Below, in pieces: positions 51,821 to 64,000 of a DNA stretch of 64,000 nt (within the stretch, counting starts at the first letter, position 1; each line of letters begins with the position of its first letter). Origin of the DNA: Arbacia lixula. Lineage: Eukaryota > Echinodermata > Echinoidea > Arbacioida > Arbaciidae. The translations under genes and the position numbers were made by a program. The notes beneath the pieces are model-generated. The model did no database searches and was not told where the DNA came from. It saw only the letters and a program-made list of their open reading frames with translations. The DNA is taken from the NCBI GenBank assembly GCA_963669155.1, contig OZ022594.1, forward strand, positions 19,968,474-20,032,473, written 5' to 3'.

Positions 51821-52308
51821 GCTTTTTTCACTGGCAAAAATTTCCTTAGACCCATACCATAGGTGGGGCTAAGGGGGGGCCTTAGCCCCACCTTTAGTAC
51901 AGTACGGGGCTAAGTTTAGACCACTTTCTGCTTATATTGGTTTTACCAAAGCTAACCTCACCTATAGTCCGGGATCATTTGGCTCCGAAAAAAGCAAGGC
52001 TAACCCTGCAATTGCAGGGCCAAGCCAAATAGTCCAGAGCTAAGAGCTCCAGCGAAAACAGAAAAGAAAAATACATGTAGTACAGGGCTAGGGACATGCA
52101 ATATCAGCTCACAAGGCCGAGACACTGTAACCAATCAGATAATGTCCAACTGGCAAGTGACCTTGATGCGGAGTGGTAAAGAGCATGTGTGCAAGACGTA
52201 CACTCATAAATATTCATAAGCTGTTAAGAAAGTCCAGGGCTAACGATTTTGAGTTAGAACATCATGGATTTCCTTAGCCGGGCTTAAGAAAATGCCAGTG
52301 TAAAAAGC
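51821..52308. mobile_element. MITE with ctaag/cttag subrepeats
   Basis: gcttttttcactggcaaaaa and aatgccagtgtaaaaagc as inverted ends. The interior repeats ggggctaag many times. 42005-42085 and 52315-52365 carry the same subrepeats. Confidence 0.6.
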
Positions 52309-53192
52309 TTCAAAGAAATAGTCCGGGGCTAAGGATAGTCCGGGCTAAGAAAACCCAATGTAAATAGTGTACATCGTATACCTGGCAAATAGTCACAAGC
52401 CCCTTTTACATACCATAATCACGATAATACCACTTTAGTACCAATGCACGTCTGTAAGAAAATTTTCATTGAGCCTCTAAAATAAAGAAAGAGAGAGAGA
52501 AAGAAAAAACAGAGATAGTCTAGCTCTACATTCTCAGTTGACAATTTCTACTAGGTCTGGCAGTACAAGACTTATTGCTCTTTATTTCTTCTCCCGCTCT
52601 TCCAATGGAGCAGGAGATGGAGAGGATTGGTCTGAATGTACAGACAAATGTAATCTAAGTACTGTACACGCCTTAATTTCTGCAGATACCGTGAATACCA
52701 CTAATGCATTGGAGATTCGCAAATTTTACAATAAATACAGTATGCAATTTTACTATTGCTACTAATTCAATCCTTCGTGCATTTTGCTGCACATTCAACA
52801 GAGCTTATTTTCTCCATATCCCATACGTACATAATACTGTACTACATTGTTGGATGGACTTTTATATCATCAGCGCTAAATTATCAGTGCTTTTAGTTTT
52901 TAACCAACTTTGGTGAATTGCATACATCTATCTTGTCACTCGGCCCCTCTTCTGATTTACATCATGATTGATCCAATCTGCTCATCATGTCACAAACTTT
53001 CATTGAAAGCCAAAAAAGTGACAGAGCACCATGTGTGGCGATGTTTTATTAATGGTGTATTTGCAATTTGAATAATGCAACAACAGAAACCAATCATTTG
53101 GTTTGAATCCCAGATTCCATCACCTGGAGAAGTGCTTTCAGGCTAACCAAACTGCACCCAATGAAAATTCTCCCATTTGGAGAGGGGTCAGA

Positions 53193-53460
53193 CTAAAGCC
53201 CCATTCCAATACCATAATCACGATAATAACGCTATTATTACCGATGCACGTCCGGGAAGAAAGTTTCCAGCAAACCTCTAAAAGCACTGTTCATATACAC
53301 CGAATAAAGCCATAATATTGCGTTTTGGGGGACAGCTGGGTCTCTCTCAAGCTCTAAGCGAGAGCAAACACGCGATGGTGACATGTTCCGCTAAGCCATA
53401 CGAACGGTTCGATGAGCGGAACACAAGTCAGAGCGCAATGCACGAGGCGCAACATTTACT
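53193..53460. mobile_element. MITE family R, partial copy
   Basis: Shares aagcactgttcatatacacc and gacagctgg with 46128-46498; the second end is lost. Confidence 0.5.
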
Positions 53461-54169
53461 TTTTATTAGAGAGATGGAAAAACCTTTGGCTGGGGCCTCA
53501 GACTATTAACTTTACCAATGATAATCGTTGAATAAATGAAATGAAAATGAAAAAAAAATGAAAAAAGAACCAAAAAACTAAAAAAAAAAAAAACATGTGT
53601 CTTCACCTCCTATACACTAGTATGTGGTTTACCTCCAAATAAAATCTGGAGGCAATTCATTTATAATCAGTTAATTCAAATCTTCATTTGATTTTTCTGC
53701 TTCCATCTTGTTTTCCTTTCAATTCATCATGGCTGCAAGAGAGTGTACTACTCAACATACACATGTACATGTACATGTGTGTACACTGTACGTCTTGAAA
53801 TACAATGTAGGCCACCCACCATTTTGCTTTCATACTGTACATGTACCGATCGGTCAAAACGTCACCCTCAAAAGGAAGACCGTAAATAGACTTGTACAGT
53901 ATAGATGGCATTCATACCCCAAACAGTCACCCCATAAATGATAAATGCACAATCCAAGGCAATGGCTACTGTGTATTTCTTTCTCATTTCAGCATTGCTC
54001 ATACTGCATTTTGAAAAGAGCCGAGGAGTGAAATAGAGCAAAGAAAGGGAAGAAAAATGAAGAGAACGGGGAGAAAGGACAGCTACCTTAGCCAGAGCCT
54101 TCGGCAGTTCAATGCACTGCCCAGCTGAATGGGCTGCACTTTTCTCTCCGCTTTTGTCTACTCTGCCAG

Positions 54170-54629
54170 TCATTGCAGGAGAGGGACGAGGGCAGGGCAG
54201 AGAGGAGGTGGGAGGAAGAGAGAGAGGGGGAGGAAGAGAGAGGGGGGAAGAGAGGGGGAGGGGGGAATAGAGAGAGGGAGGTAGGGGGAGAGGGGGAGGG
54301 AGGAAGAGAGGGGGAGGGAGGAAGAGAGAGAGGGAGGGAGGGGGAGAGGGGGAGGGAGGGGGAGAGGGGGAGGGAGGAAGAGATAGAGTAAGAAAGAGAG
54401 GGGGGAGAGAAGAGAGAGGGGAAGAGGAAGAGAGGGGAGGAAGGAGGACGAGATCTATGCATAGGGGGAAAGGAAGGAAGACAGGGGAAAGGGAAGAGAG
54501 AGGGGGTAAGGAGGAGAGAGGGGGGGCAATATAGAGGAAGAAAGGGAAAGAGAGGGGGAGGTGAAGAAAAAGAGAGGAAGAGGGGGAAAGAGAAGGGGAA
54601 GGAGGGTGAGAAAGAGAGGAAAGTGGGGG

Positions 54630-54662
<33 letters not shown>

Positions 54663-54900
54663 TGAAAAGAAAAAAAGGAAAGGAGAGAGAGGCAGAAAGA
54701 GTAGAAAAGAGGAGGGGAAGGACAATGAATGAGAAAGGGAGGAAGAGAAGAGAAAAGGGAGAGGGCAGCACAGAGGGAGAAAGAAGTGAAAGGAGAAAGA
54801 TGGGGGAATTGAAAGAGGAGAAAGAGAGGGAGAAAGAGAAAAGGAGTAAAACAGGAGAGGGAGCAAGAAACATAGAGAGGGGGAAGAGAGAGAGGGGGAT
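54170..54900. repeat. polypurine (GGGAGA)n array
   Basis: About 730 bp with almost no pyrimidines on the + strand. The long Ser/Pro/Leu open frames on the minus strand (up to 332 codons) arise from the repeat. Confidence 0.93.
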
Positions 54901-56827
54901 GTGTTTTCACTGTGTCAAGCAGTGGGACAAAAGCCTCATTACCTTATCGTTGGACTCAAAAGTTGGTTTCAACCTCTCAGCTTTAAACTTTATATAGATC
55001 AAAAATCACAAGTCCCAAGCTACATCAACCACGTGCCAAAATACATGTAGATCCCCCACAGTGATAAGCATACATAGCAACAAACATTGAATATGACCTG
55101 TCATTCAACAATGAAACTAGAATTTAAAATGGACAAACTGTAAATTGATCTTAATTCTTATTGTACTATCACATCACAAATGTAACAAACAAAATATCAG
55201 TGTATAGTACATTCTCTATCTGTTGTTGCCAGGTCAGGCACACACTCCAAAAAGCAGTCATTTCAAGCAACATTTGTTTGACATCAAAGCATGAATCCAA
55301 CATGTACATGTATGATGAAAATTTCCAGACCACGTACAAATCTTCAAAGCTTTGTGTCGGTGGAGACAGCGCCATAGAAAGCTTGCGCGGGCCGGCTTCT
55401 CAAAAGATGTGTGCACACGTCTGCCAAGTGTGTATTTACCTTTCATGCTGAATGTACTGTAATATGCCGTTGCCCAGAATTTGGCAACAAGGGTGGCACC
55501 GCAGCACTATTCAGAGCATATTAAAAGGAAGCCGTACAGATGAAAGGCATTGGAGGAGAAAGGGAGGGAATTGACATTTGTCTTTTTGTAGATGACTACC
55601 AACATACAGTACATGTAATTACTCTAAAAACAATAACAGCTTCACACCCACGCAGGATAAGGTTCCCTCAGTTGCGGTCATAAGCATGAACATGTTTTTC
55701 TGATACTCTTTCATATCATATGAGAAAATCAATTTCTCTTTGAATCAGAGGATAAAATCATTTAAATTTTGAATCTTTTGTGTTTTATGCCAATAAATCC
55801 CCTGTATCCAGTTTTTTTTTTCCTTTGAATGATTTGTGCTATTTTCACGCAATTACTCTTTTGGCTTACTTTCTCTGTTTCTTTCATTTATGTCAATGGC
55901 TTCTTTCTGTTTTTCATCATGATTCTGTTTACTTGTTTCTCCACCTTATTACCTTCCATCTTCTTGAGATGATCTATCTCACTTCCATTTCTGCTTCTCC
56001 ATCATTTAATTTGTGTTTTCTCCATTTCTAACCCTTACAAGTTCATACGAACCTCCTCCTCGTCCTCCTTCAAATTTTCCTCCTTTACTATCTTCTTCCC
56101 CCATTTATTCTTTTTCTCTTTCTTCTCCGTCATGACCTCTTAATCACAAAAAAGCTGAACGTACGACATGGGCGCAATTTTAGGAAGCCAGTTTGCTAGA
56201 TGAAGTTTGATTTTTATTTATTACTTCTGTCGACCCCATTCGAGGTATGAGAAGTACAAAGTAACTTGTAAAATTCATAATAAAGTTTTCTTTAAGGAAA
56301 AGAAAAGAAAAGGAAACAAGATGCAAGCAAATATCAACGTGGACAATTACGGCTATGTCATCTGGTTTTTAAGTAAGTATCAGCCTGGATGTGTGACCAA
56401 AAGGGGGGGGGTCTGTTTGAACATGGTAGCATACATTTTAGAAATATTCCTAGATTCACCCTTTATTTTTTGGTTATTCTCTAAATAAAAATTACATGCG
56501 CAGTGCATGCGGCCATGCAGCCAGTGCCCTGCTCTGCATCCTAAAATGGTGGCGGTATCGCCCCATGGCATACTACACTCCAAATACAATAGAGTAATCA
56601 GTCTTGTGCTACAAAGCAGCACTTTCCGGTCTTTGGTTTGGTTTCATATCTCCAACTAACTCTCAACCCTCGTCCTTGTCACTCTCATCTTCTTTATAAT
56701 CACTCTCATTTATTATTAGTCTGATATTTTTTTTTTTCATTTCAGTCCTCCCAGGACTTTACACATGGTGTACCGTAAACCTTTCTCGTGATTAGTCTGA
56801 TATTATCCTATTTTCTTTTACAATCAG
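54901..56827. other. no recognised features
   Basis: Neither a gene nor a repeat family could be supported here. Confidence 0.45.
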
Positions 56828-57200
56828 TTAAAGGGCATATACTGTACTGGGAAGGCAAAAAAGCCTTCAAAAGGTAATTGTTAGCAATCTTCTTGTCAAT
56901 GGTCTTAAATTCATGTATTGACCATTTTAGAAGCTTGCTGAAAGTTATTTGCCCTCAAATGATCCCCATATGGAGTAATTAATGATTAATGATTAAATCC
57001 TCAAAATGTTCGGGCCGAACATTTTGAGGATTTGTGATTTAATCACTCATTACTAAAAATGTAGATCATTTGAGGGTAAATATCTTTCAGCAAGCTTCTA
57101 AAATAGACAATATATGAATTTAAGACCATTGGCAAGAAGATTGCTAACAATTACATTTTGAAGGCTTTTTTGCCTTCCCAGTACAGTATATGCCCTTTAA
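56828..57200. mobile_element. TTAA hairpin MITE, family A copy 6
   Basis: 373 bp, complete, with TTAA at 56828-56831 and 57197-57200. Confidence 0.9.
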
Positions 57201-57271
57201 TACATTCCTCTCATCATTTGCTCAAACTTAAATGTTACCTTCTCCTCCCTTTTTGCAGCTTTAAGTAAATC

Positions 57272-57553
57272 ATGAAACTTGATATCATTTTCTCAACAGA
57301 CTGCACTGTGTCATTTGCCTTTTCAAAATCCCCCCCTGTTCGGACAGCAACATTTCTACCAAAGACCATCCATGACTCTTACCTGGGCTGTCACTCTCTC
57401 CTCAAACCTCAAGTGCTTGATCGTCTGTCATCTGAAGAGCTTTCACTTCTGCGAAAAGAAGGGATATCAAAATCAGTTACATTTATAGCTGCACTGTTGC
57501 TGGCTGCTCTTCAAACGCAGTCCAGTGAACTAACTGGTACATATATAGTGTAA
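57272..57553 (+). other. unrecognised 93-codon open frame
   Basis: ATG-initiated frame with a mixed, protein-like composition (contains RLSSEELSLLRKEG). A possible acceptor ctcaacag at 57293-57300 offers an exon in another frame. No family recognised; it may be chance. Confidence 0.15.
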
Positions 57554-58084
57554 TAACAATTATGTTACATTGATCAGTTCTGATAACGAGGTGATTCAGA
57601 TTGAAAGTAGCTAGCTAAAACAAAACATATTAATCTGTATGTGGCTAGTGAGTAATCATTTTTATATTTGCTTCCTGACTGGTTTGCATCTTGATGTTGC
57701 AATTCAACATTCAAGTAAAAAAAAAAAATTTGGCAAACGACTATGGCATGTCCACTTTAAAACAACAAAATTATATAAATACTAAATAACCATGGACAAT
57801 CAAAGAAAATGAGTGTATTCAAAACACTCCCCTCACAATAAAAGAACTGGAAACTGAAGGTGGTATTCCAAAATGTTCACTTCCCATGTAGGAGAAATTT
57901 TAATCTAATTTTCTCCTACATGATATTTTGAAATCTCTCCTTACTGTCCTTCTAAATACTCCTAACTTGATTGAAATTCATGCAAATTGTAGTGTAGCAA
58001 GATAGAATGCAGCCATGAGAGGATATAGGAAAATATTTTGGAGAATAATTTGGACAACCACCCCGTACAAGATATTCATATCAC

Positions 58085-58555
58085 ATGCAAACACCCATTT
58101 TAGAGTATGGTCAGGCAGCATGGTCACCCTATAGAATAGGAGAGCAGGGGAAGTTGGAGAGTGTACAAAGGCGTGCAACTAAAATAATTCCTGGGTTTAG
58201 TCATCCAACATATCGTGAGCACCTCATGAAGCTCAAACTGCCAACTCTTGCTCATAGGCGTAGGAGGGGTGACATGATAGATGTGTTTAAATACTTGACA
58301 GGAGTGTATAACACTCAACACAGTCTTTTTCACCTGGCACACAGATCATCTCGAGATCATAAATTGAAACTAGACAAGCAGGATTCTCATCTTGATGTGA
58401 AGAAGTATTTCTTCAGTTACAGAGTTGTTGATTTGTGGAATATCTTCCAGATTGCGTTGTCTCAGAGACTTCTGTATACTCCTTAAAAATAGGCTGGACA
58501 TATACTGGAGTATTAATCCTGATCTTGTTTATGAGCCTGAATAGGCTGTATGTCT
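58085..58555 (+). pseudogene. CR1/Jockey-type LINE reverse-transcriptase C-terminus
   Basis: Reads MQTPILEYGQAAWSPYR, KLESVQRRATKIIPGF, LPTLAHRRRRGDMIDVFKYL, TGVYN and on to FFSYRVVDLWN. The P-LEY-x-x-x-WSP, Q-RRATK-I and L-RRRRGD-I...YK-LTG blocks are the thumb region of CR1/Jockey reverse transcriptases. A frameshift near 58470 moves the last motif (LKNRLDIYW) to another frame ending at TAG about 58543. 5'-truncated and dead. Confidence 0.85.
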
Positions 58556-60600
58556 CTTACACACTGTCCTGACCCACATACATCATGTTTTTTAATGTGA
58601 TAAGTCAAGGAAACTGTACCTTTTGTGATTACAGTGTACAATCGATGAACAAGCCCACGATCATCGTTAGATTAAAGTAAAGAAAGTAAAATAAAAACCT
58701 GAGCAACAATCCTCTGTGGAGGCACATGTTTATGATTGATGTGCACAAACATACTGTAGGACATTGTACCCCAAAAAACGATCAGTCAAGCTTTGCCCTT
58801 CTCAATTTCAAAAACAGTACTTCAGATCTTTATAGTCTATATTATAATTTGTTCACAAAATCCCAATAAACATGCTGTGGAAATTCTGAGTCGATCACGA
58901 CAATGGCTATGGGAATGCAACCGTCTTAATATTTTTGGCACAATTTCGTAACACCTTTAGGGTCCCAATACCGACTACGTATATTCCATTGCCTATTGAG
59001 AGGTTTAAACTACTGTACGCATACACCAGTTCTCATATTACAATTTGTTTATTACGTTTTCGGAACAGCCAAGGTAGCAGCCTTAATGAACCTTGTTTGT
59101 CAGAAAGATATGTGAAGAGGAAATATGTAACGTTGCTCAACATTTTCGAACAGTTTTATATTATAGTGCGTGTATACATTCAATAAGGTTAGCCATTCAC
59201 ATGTGATAAATGTACTTGAAATTAGTTATTCATTCATGTGCACGGATCGATTACATCAGTAGTCTGACCCGTCATACAAGGAAAATGATGGCGAGCACTC
59301 AGGACAATCCTGCTTTGCAGGAGAAGTCCTGGGGCTAGATCGATATGTACATATGGTGGTGTGACCTAATTTCCTGCGTGTCCTTACTTTGCGCACTAAC
59401 ACTAAATAGTAAATACATGTAGTACACTTTATCGAGAGAAGGATACACGATGCATATGTGGGACGAAGGTACTGTATTCTTCGAACAGTCGAAACAAGAA
59501 ACATCATCTAAATGTCCATAAAATCAAAATAAAAAATAATAACCAATTTCGAAGTATTTACTCAAATGGCTGGTACATGTATGTACTTGACTATACGAGG
59601 TGGTTTTTTGAAAGTTTTTACACTCGTTGTCGATCACAAGAGGGCAGCGAACTTGCTGCGCAAAATTAGGTCACACATGTGAGCGGACGGCGGAGTCATT
59701 AAGCGTTGCAACATTCTCTAAATTACATTGATTTTAATCTGATATTTGAATTCCAGGCCATGAAATGTGATTATATAAGATATTCTTGTTCTTTTGAGGT
59801 ATTGAACGTTATGACATGTGTGTTCTTGGAATCGTCAAGAAAACCAAAATATGCGCAAAATATGGTCACCCCATCATACAACACACGCTTCATTAAGGTA
59901 TAAATTCTTCATATTGTGTGTATTACAACACAGTTCATTGCATATGGGAATGAGGAAAAGAGTTGACAATATCATTGTCAATTCAAGATCGGCACCATCA
60001 GCACTAAGTAACAACAACAGTCTCGCATCGCGATCAGCATCGGGTAGTCACACATTTGATTTGTACAGACGGTAAAAGTTCAATCGTTGTTATTTAATGT
60101 TACTAGGGTGACTTGTACATGAACATGACTGCAAAACATAACATAGGTCATCGAAAAGTAAGGTAGACTAACTTACATGTAACATAGAATGTTAAATTAG
60201 GAGGGTGCCTCTCGCAAAAATCAACAAGAAGTTTTGGTCCTCGAGTGGCTCCAAGGTTTACCGTCCAACATGTTGTTAACTTAAAAGTCGAGTGTTGAGT
60301 CGTAGCTTGTCTTCCAGGATTTCAAATATATCTCATTCATATTTTAAAAATAGAGTATGGAATTCAAACAATTAGTCAATATCTCCCTCTCTTATTTTCT
60401 CCCCCTATCTTAAAAAGGCGTTTGGATGAGCAAGATTCGAATATAATGAGTCTACTGCATATAGTTGTTTATTGAATAGTGTAGTTTCGATTGAGAATAC
60501 CCAAACAGTCTGGAAGTCACACTAGTCAACGTCTGGCCTGCTGGCAGGGAAGATGCTTGCCCTACAGAGGGCGCACGTCAGTCAGCCAGCCACAGACGTA
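58556..60600. other. no recognised features
   Basis: Several short open frames but no family recognised. Confidence 0.4.
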
Positions 60601-60689
60601 CAATACCATGAATACTAAGGCATGCAGCCAGTCATAGTATGTCACGGATACTGTGTGTCAGTGATTGTTTCCGTCAATATAATCTTGGA

Positions 60690-61130
60690 ATAAAGGAATT
60701 GAAAGAAACATTTATTCAGATTAAACACGCATTGCTATGCAACACACAAAGAGAGTTCCAATTCAAATTATTACATGGAGCTGTATATACAAAGAAGGAA
60801 CTGTTTAAATTTGGTTTTGAGTCGGACGAACTTTGCTTCTTTTGTAAAAACAAGAAGTTGAGACATTTCTATTTTATTTAGCCTATTTCTCTCCACTGCT
60901 GAAGGAGGGCCTCCTCATCATTTTCCCATCTTGATCTATATCGTGCCGTTCGTTTCCATGTCACACTATCATATTCTCTAATATTGTTGAGGCATACCAA
61001 CATTTATTTCTAGATTGTTCAATAGTTTAAGAAGTATGGCAGGAAACAGTTAAAAAGCTACATTTAAATGAAGTTCAGGGTGATAATGATTTCATTTTGA
61101 ATGAACTATGTAAATGATTTCATATTATTT
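60690..61130 (+). pseudogene. L1/Tx1-type LINE tail with zf-RVT-like region, interrupted
   Basis: REFQFKLLHGAVYTKKELFK then FGFESDELCFFCKNK is the zinc-binding region at the end of L1/Tx1-type reverse transcriptases (F-x-C-x-x-C). It breaks at about 60880, and the likely continuation HLFLDCSIV*EVWQETVKK appears from 60990. A 110-bp foreign piece lies between. Confidence 0.65.
60882..60990 (-). mobile_element. antisense LINE tail inserted in another LINE
   Basis: On the minus strand it reads DSVTWKRTARYRSRW, ENDEEALLQQWREIG, the last residues of an RTE-like endonuclease/reverse transcriptase (compare 61285-61600). Extremely 5'-truncated. Confidence 0.6.
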
Positions 61131-61276
61131 TCATATGCTTTGAGGAAGAAATAAGATATGACTAAAAACGAACAAAAATGTCTGTGAAGCCAGCGCAGAG
61201 CCACTGCGCAGAGCCGTGAGTAGAGAATCCAGCTCTGAGACACACCGGTCGGCCAAGGGCCCTCAATCCAATAACC

Positions 61277-61284
<8 letters not shown>

Positions 61285-61325
<41 letters not shown>

Positions 61326-61600
61326 GTCATCATCATCATCATCATCATCATCATCAGGCATTGTTCAATAATTGTTGGATGAAGCCCTCCTCAATCAGCT
61401 TCCATTCACTTCTATTTGCTGTCATATTCTGTTCCATGTTGCTGTGTTTGTGTATGTTGATATTTCGTCTCTCCACCTTCTCTTTTGTCGACCCCTTCTT
61501 TCCTGTTCTTGGTTGCCACTCTGTGAGTTTCTTGCTCGATCCATTGTCTTGTGTTCTTTATAAGTGTCCTGCCCATTTCCATTTCACTTCTTTAATTAGA
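61285..61600 (-). pseudogene. RTE-like LINE C-terminus with (ATG)n tail, antisense
   Basis: Minus strand: EVKWKWAGHL, then KLTEWQPRTGKKGSTKEKVE, then SEWKLIEEGFIQQLL, matching the WAGH...V-EWQPR-GKR...W...RSEW-x-x-EE-FIQQW end of RTE-like elements. One stop and a possible frameshift are present. The minus-strand (ATG)n microsatellite at 61285-61356 follows directly, as the usual 3' tail of this class. Confidence 0.75.
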
Positions 61601-62941
61601 TAGATAGCAGTTAATGAATCCATGCACTGCAGTTTGGAATCTGGCAAGCAGCTTTTGAATATCTCTTGAAAGAATAACTTTGTATGCGAAGACAGTTGAT
61701 TAGGCTGCTCTGCTGTAGAATCTTACTGACATTGTACTTGCTGAGTGCAAGTGGTATTTTCGATCTTCGGTGGCGCTCCACACGTCATGTGGCTTGAGAG
61801 CAAAAACATCTCGATGTGGTTTTCGGAAAGCTATTTCAGACATGTCATTTGGTGAAAAGTATATTGCTGTTTTGTTTTCCCAATATTTATGTTTCAGTGA
61901 TGAAATGAACTTGTACATTCACTTTGATTTATCATTGAATTATGAAAAAAAAAAGATGTAGTTTCATAACATTTTAGTATCCACTTGGTTTCTGTCATGT
62001 AAATAAGTTTGTATGAACCATTAATTAAATTGTAATACGAACTACTTTGGAATTTGATGATAAAATTATTTTCATAAAAAGGTAATAATCTATATACAAT
62101 TCAGAAATGAAGCTGTTTCTATTTATGTATTTTCAACAGATTTATAATCAAATGCGACTCAGGCTCGACTAGCACATGTGCTATATCTGACTCCAATGCC
62201 ACTAGCTATAAAACATCTCTGACAGTTTTTAAAATGTTATTGCGACATGTGTGTTAAGCATTCGTGCATCCATGTAATGTAATTGTCAATAGAAATGTCA
62301 TGTTAAGTAGTTTCATATATTCTTGTCAATGATGATTATGGTAATAAACAATCAATCAATGATATCAATCAGTCTTGATACATCTAGATATGTCATGGAA
62401 GGTCTCCATTTACAATGCGTTGGTGTCCAGTGCACCAGTTTAGACACAGGTTCGTCACCGTGACTAGCTAGCAAACCTTTCCCTTCTCCGTTTATCTTTA
62501 GGCCCATTATTTCTTCTTTTTTTGCGGGGGGGGGGGGGGGGGGGACATACAGCTCAGCACTTGTCATGTGCTATTTTTTTTTCATGGAAAAATGACAGTA
62601 TTACGACATTGGTATTCATATGATATAATATGATTTGTGTTTTACTAGTATTTTTAACCTAACTCTATTCCTTCCATGCCTCTTTTTGTCAAAATGTATG
62701 TCTTGATATGCTACCCGTTCTGCTGTGGTTGTATATACATTTGTTTAAAAGAATATTGTTGGCTTTATTTAAGTAATTTGGAGTTGTCTTTGTATAGTGG
62801 CTGTGAAATTTGATTGAAGATTTCAAGGCCTCGGGCTCAAGAACACCCAAGACACTTGCATCCTTCAGCTTACTTATTGTAACTTGTTGTAACTTACATT
62901 GCACTCATACTATGTTTTCTATTTTATGAAATCATCTTGTA
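61600..62941. other. no recognised gene; G run
   Basis: A G tract lies at about 62526-62543. The segment at 61620-61900 may be the more decayed upstream part of the antisense LINE, but I cannot read motifs in it. Confidence 0.4.
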
Positions 62942-63351
62942 GTCAACATTTTTAGAGACAGGTTTTGTGACATCTCATTTATCATTTTTCTTGTAATAAT
63001 CCTTGGAATATTTAATGAGATTTTCATTTTTTGACAAATTTGGATTTCATAATTTGTGTTTGAGATAATTAATTAAAAGCACAATGACCACTGTGTACCA
63101 CATCTGTTAATCCATTAGCAACTGCCATCACAGTGTCAATGTTTCTGCCAGAAAAGAAGTTGCGGGTTGGCATGTGTGATGCACAATGGCCATTGTTGTG
63201 TTCTGAATTTATCATCTCATACACACTCATTTTGAGATCCAAATTTGTCACAAAAATGAAAATCGCATTAAATATTCCAAGAATTATTGCAAGAAAAATA
63301 ATAAATGAAATGTCACAAAAACTGTCTCTAAATATGTTGACATCCCTTGAC
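62942..63351. mobile_element. long hairpin MITE, 410 bp
   Basis: Left arm gtcaacatttttagagacag with ttgtgacatctcatttatca; right arm is its complement (tgacaaatttggat, ggaatatttaat and others), about 130 paired bases each side plus an inner pair cacaatg / cattgtg. Family unknown. Confidence 0.75.
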
Positions 63352-63473
63352 TTTATGATGTGTCAATTTCAGCTTGATATGAGCTGAAACTGATATTTAA
63401 TATTTTTTTTAACACCTAGTTTGATCATGACACAGACAAGATCTCTCTGCCACCAACAAGAACACATGTTCTA

Positions 63474-63558
63474 TTCAACCCTCTCATTACCATGGGCTCA
63501 TTTGATATAAATCAATGGTCACTTCGTATCATGGCAATATGAGGGTTGAATTTCCAAG
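63474..63558. mobile_element. short hairpin element
   Basis: ttcaaccctctcattaccatg and catggcaatatgagggttgaa, 85 bp, family unknown. Confidence 0.55.
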
Positions 63559-64000
63559 CTTCGCTGAACACTCAAAAAACAATTGTTCACTTCAACCATT
63601 TACACAGAAAAACATGGGCTCTTGTAGTAATTCCATGGCTATCAAATCTGCCATAAAGTGAATTATTTTCCTGAAGGTATTTGAGTTCTGGAAGTCGATA
63701 AGTTTGATCAGCAAACAGGCTGCATACGGATGATTGTGCCAATTGCTGATACATGTAGCAAGAAGTTAAATCAAACTTTCACACAACAAAAATCAAACCA
63801 CCCAATCAACAAGGAAAAAAAAAATCATAGATTATATTCGTTTGACAAAGCAGTCATAATTTCAACATTGACCTGAGGAAATAATGTTCATTTTTATTAT
63901 GAACTAAAAATATATGGATGTAATACAAATACATGTATTCCAAATTACTTACATGGTTTAGAGAGACCCATGTCTCTAACGTGTCTTTAATATGTACATG

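Noticed and set aside
53868..54910. Frames of up to 332 codons on the minus strand
   Set aside because: Ser/Pro/Leu artefacts of the polypurine array.
59818..60075. 85-codon frame ending ASGSHTFDLYRR
   Set aside because: Ser/Asn-rich with no recognised domain and no convincing splice partners.

Overview
The window is animal (metazoan) genomic DNA. It has spliced genes with GT-AG introns, long repeat-filled introns, non-LTR retrotransposon debris, many hairpin MITEs, and one scaffold gap of exactly 200 N (41504-41703). The protein family present, the very frequent tacatgta words and the T2/Kolobok-like TTAA elements suggest a marine invertebrate deuterostome. A sea urchin or other echinoderm is my best guess, by inference only.

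One host gene fills the left 40 kb on the + strand: a p160/SRC-family nuclear receptor coactivator (NCOA1/2/3 orthologue). I could splice 19 coding exons from the ATG at 626 to the TGA at 39554. Every intron is GT-AG and every reading-frame phase is compatible. The exons total 6225 nt, a 2074-residue protein. Its order is: N-terminal bHLH (exons 1-2), PAS region (exons 3-8), Gly-rich and LXXLL-bearing receptor-interaction region (exons 9-10), CBP/p300-interaction helix (exon 11), long Gln/Met/Pro/Gly-rich tail (exons 11-18), and a last exon ending in SLLQKLLLD, an NR box at the extreme C-terminus like that of vertebrate SRC-1a. Non-coding 5' exons must lie upstream of the window.

Introns 2, 3 and 4 (5.0, 2.5 and 12.0 kb) are packed with mobile-element remains. 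These include TTAA-flanked elements of several families, a spliced piggyBac-like transposase N-terminal remnant on the minus strand, TTAACCC-ended piggyBac-like MITEs, a pogo/mariner-like 180-bp MITE in four copies (one split by a 1042-bp hAT-like element), a 110-bp tandem array, and large GA tracts.

Right of the stop codon (39.6-64 kb) I find a probable 3' UTR, the gap, and then about 22 kb with no host gene I can recognise. That stretch holds 5'-truncated LINE tails (42.4, 58.1, 60.7 and 61.3 kb), more TTAA hairpins, a cluster of Harbinger-like MITEs (43.9-46.5 kb), a clean 253-bp hAT MITE, and long CA, GA and CT tracts.

I looked for an undescribed biological system and do not see one. The most interesting points are the coactivator architecture, an exon-2-like fragment inside an intronic minisatellite, direct-repeat-1 nuclear-receptor motifs carried by repeats inside a receptor-coactivator gene, and the dense, mutually abutting TTAA elements.
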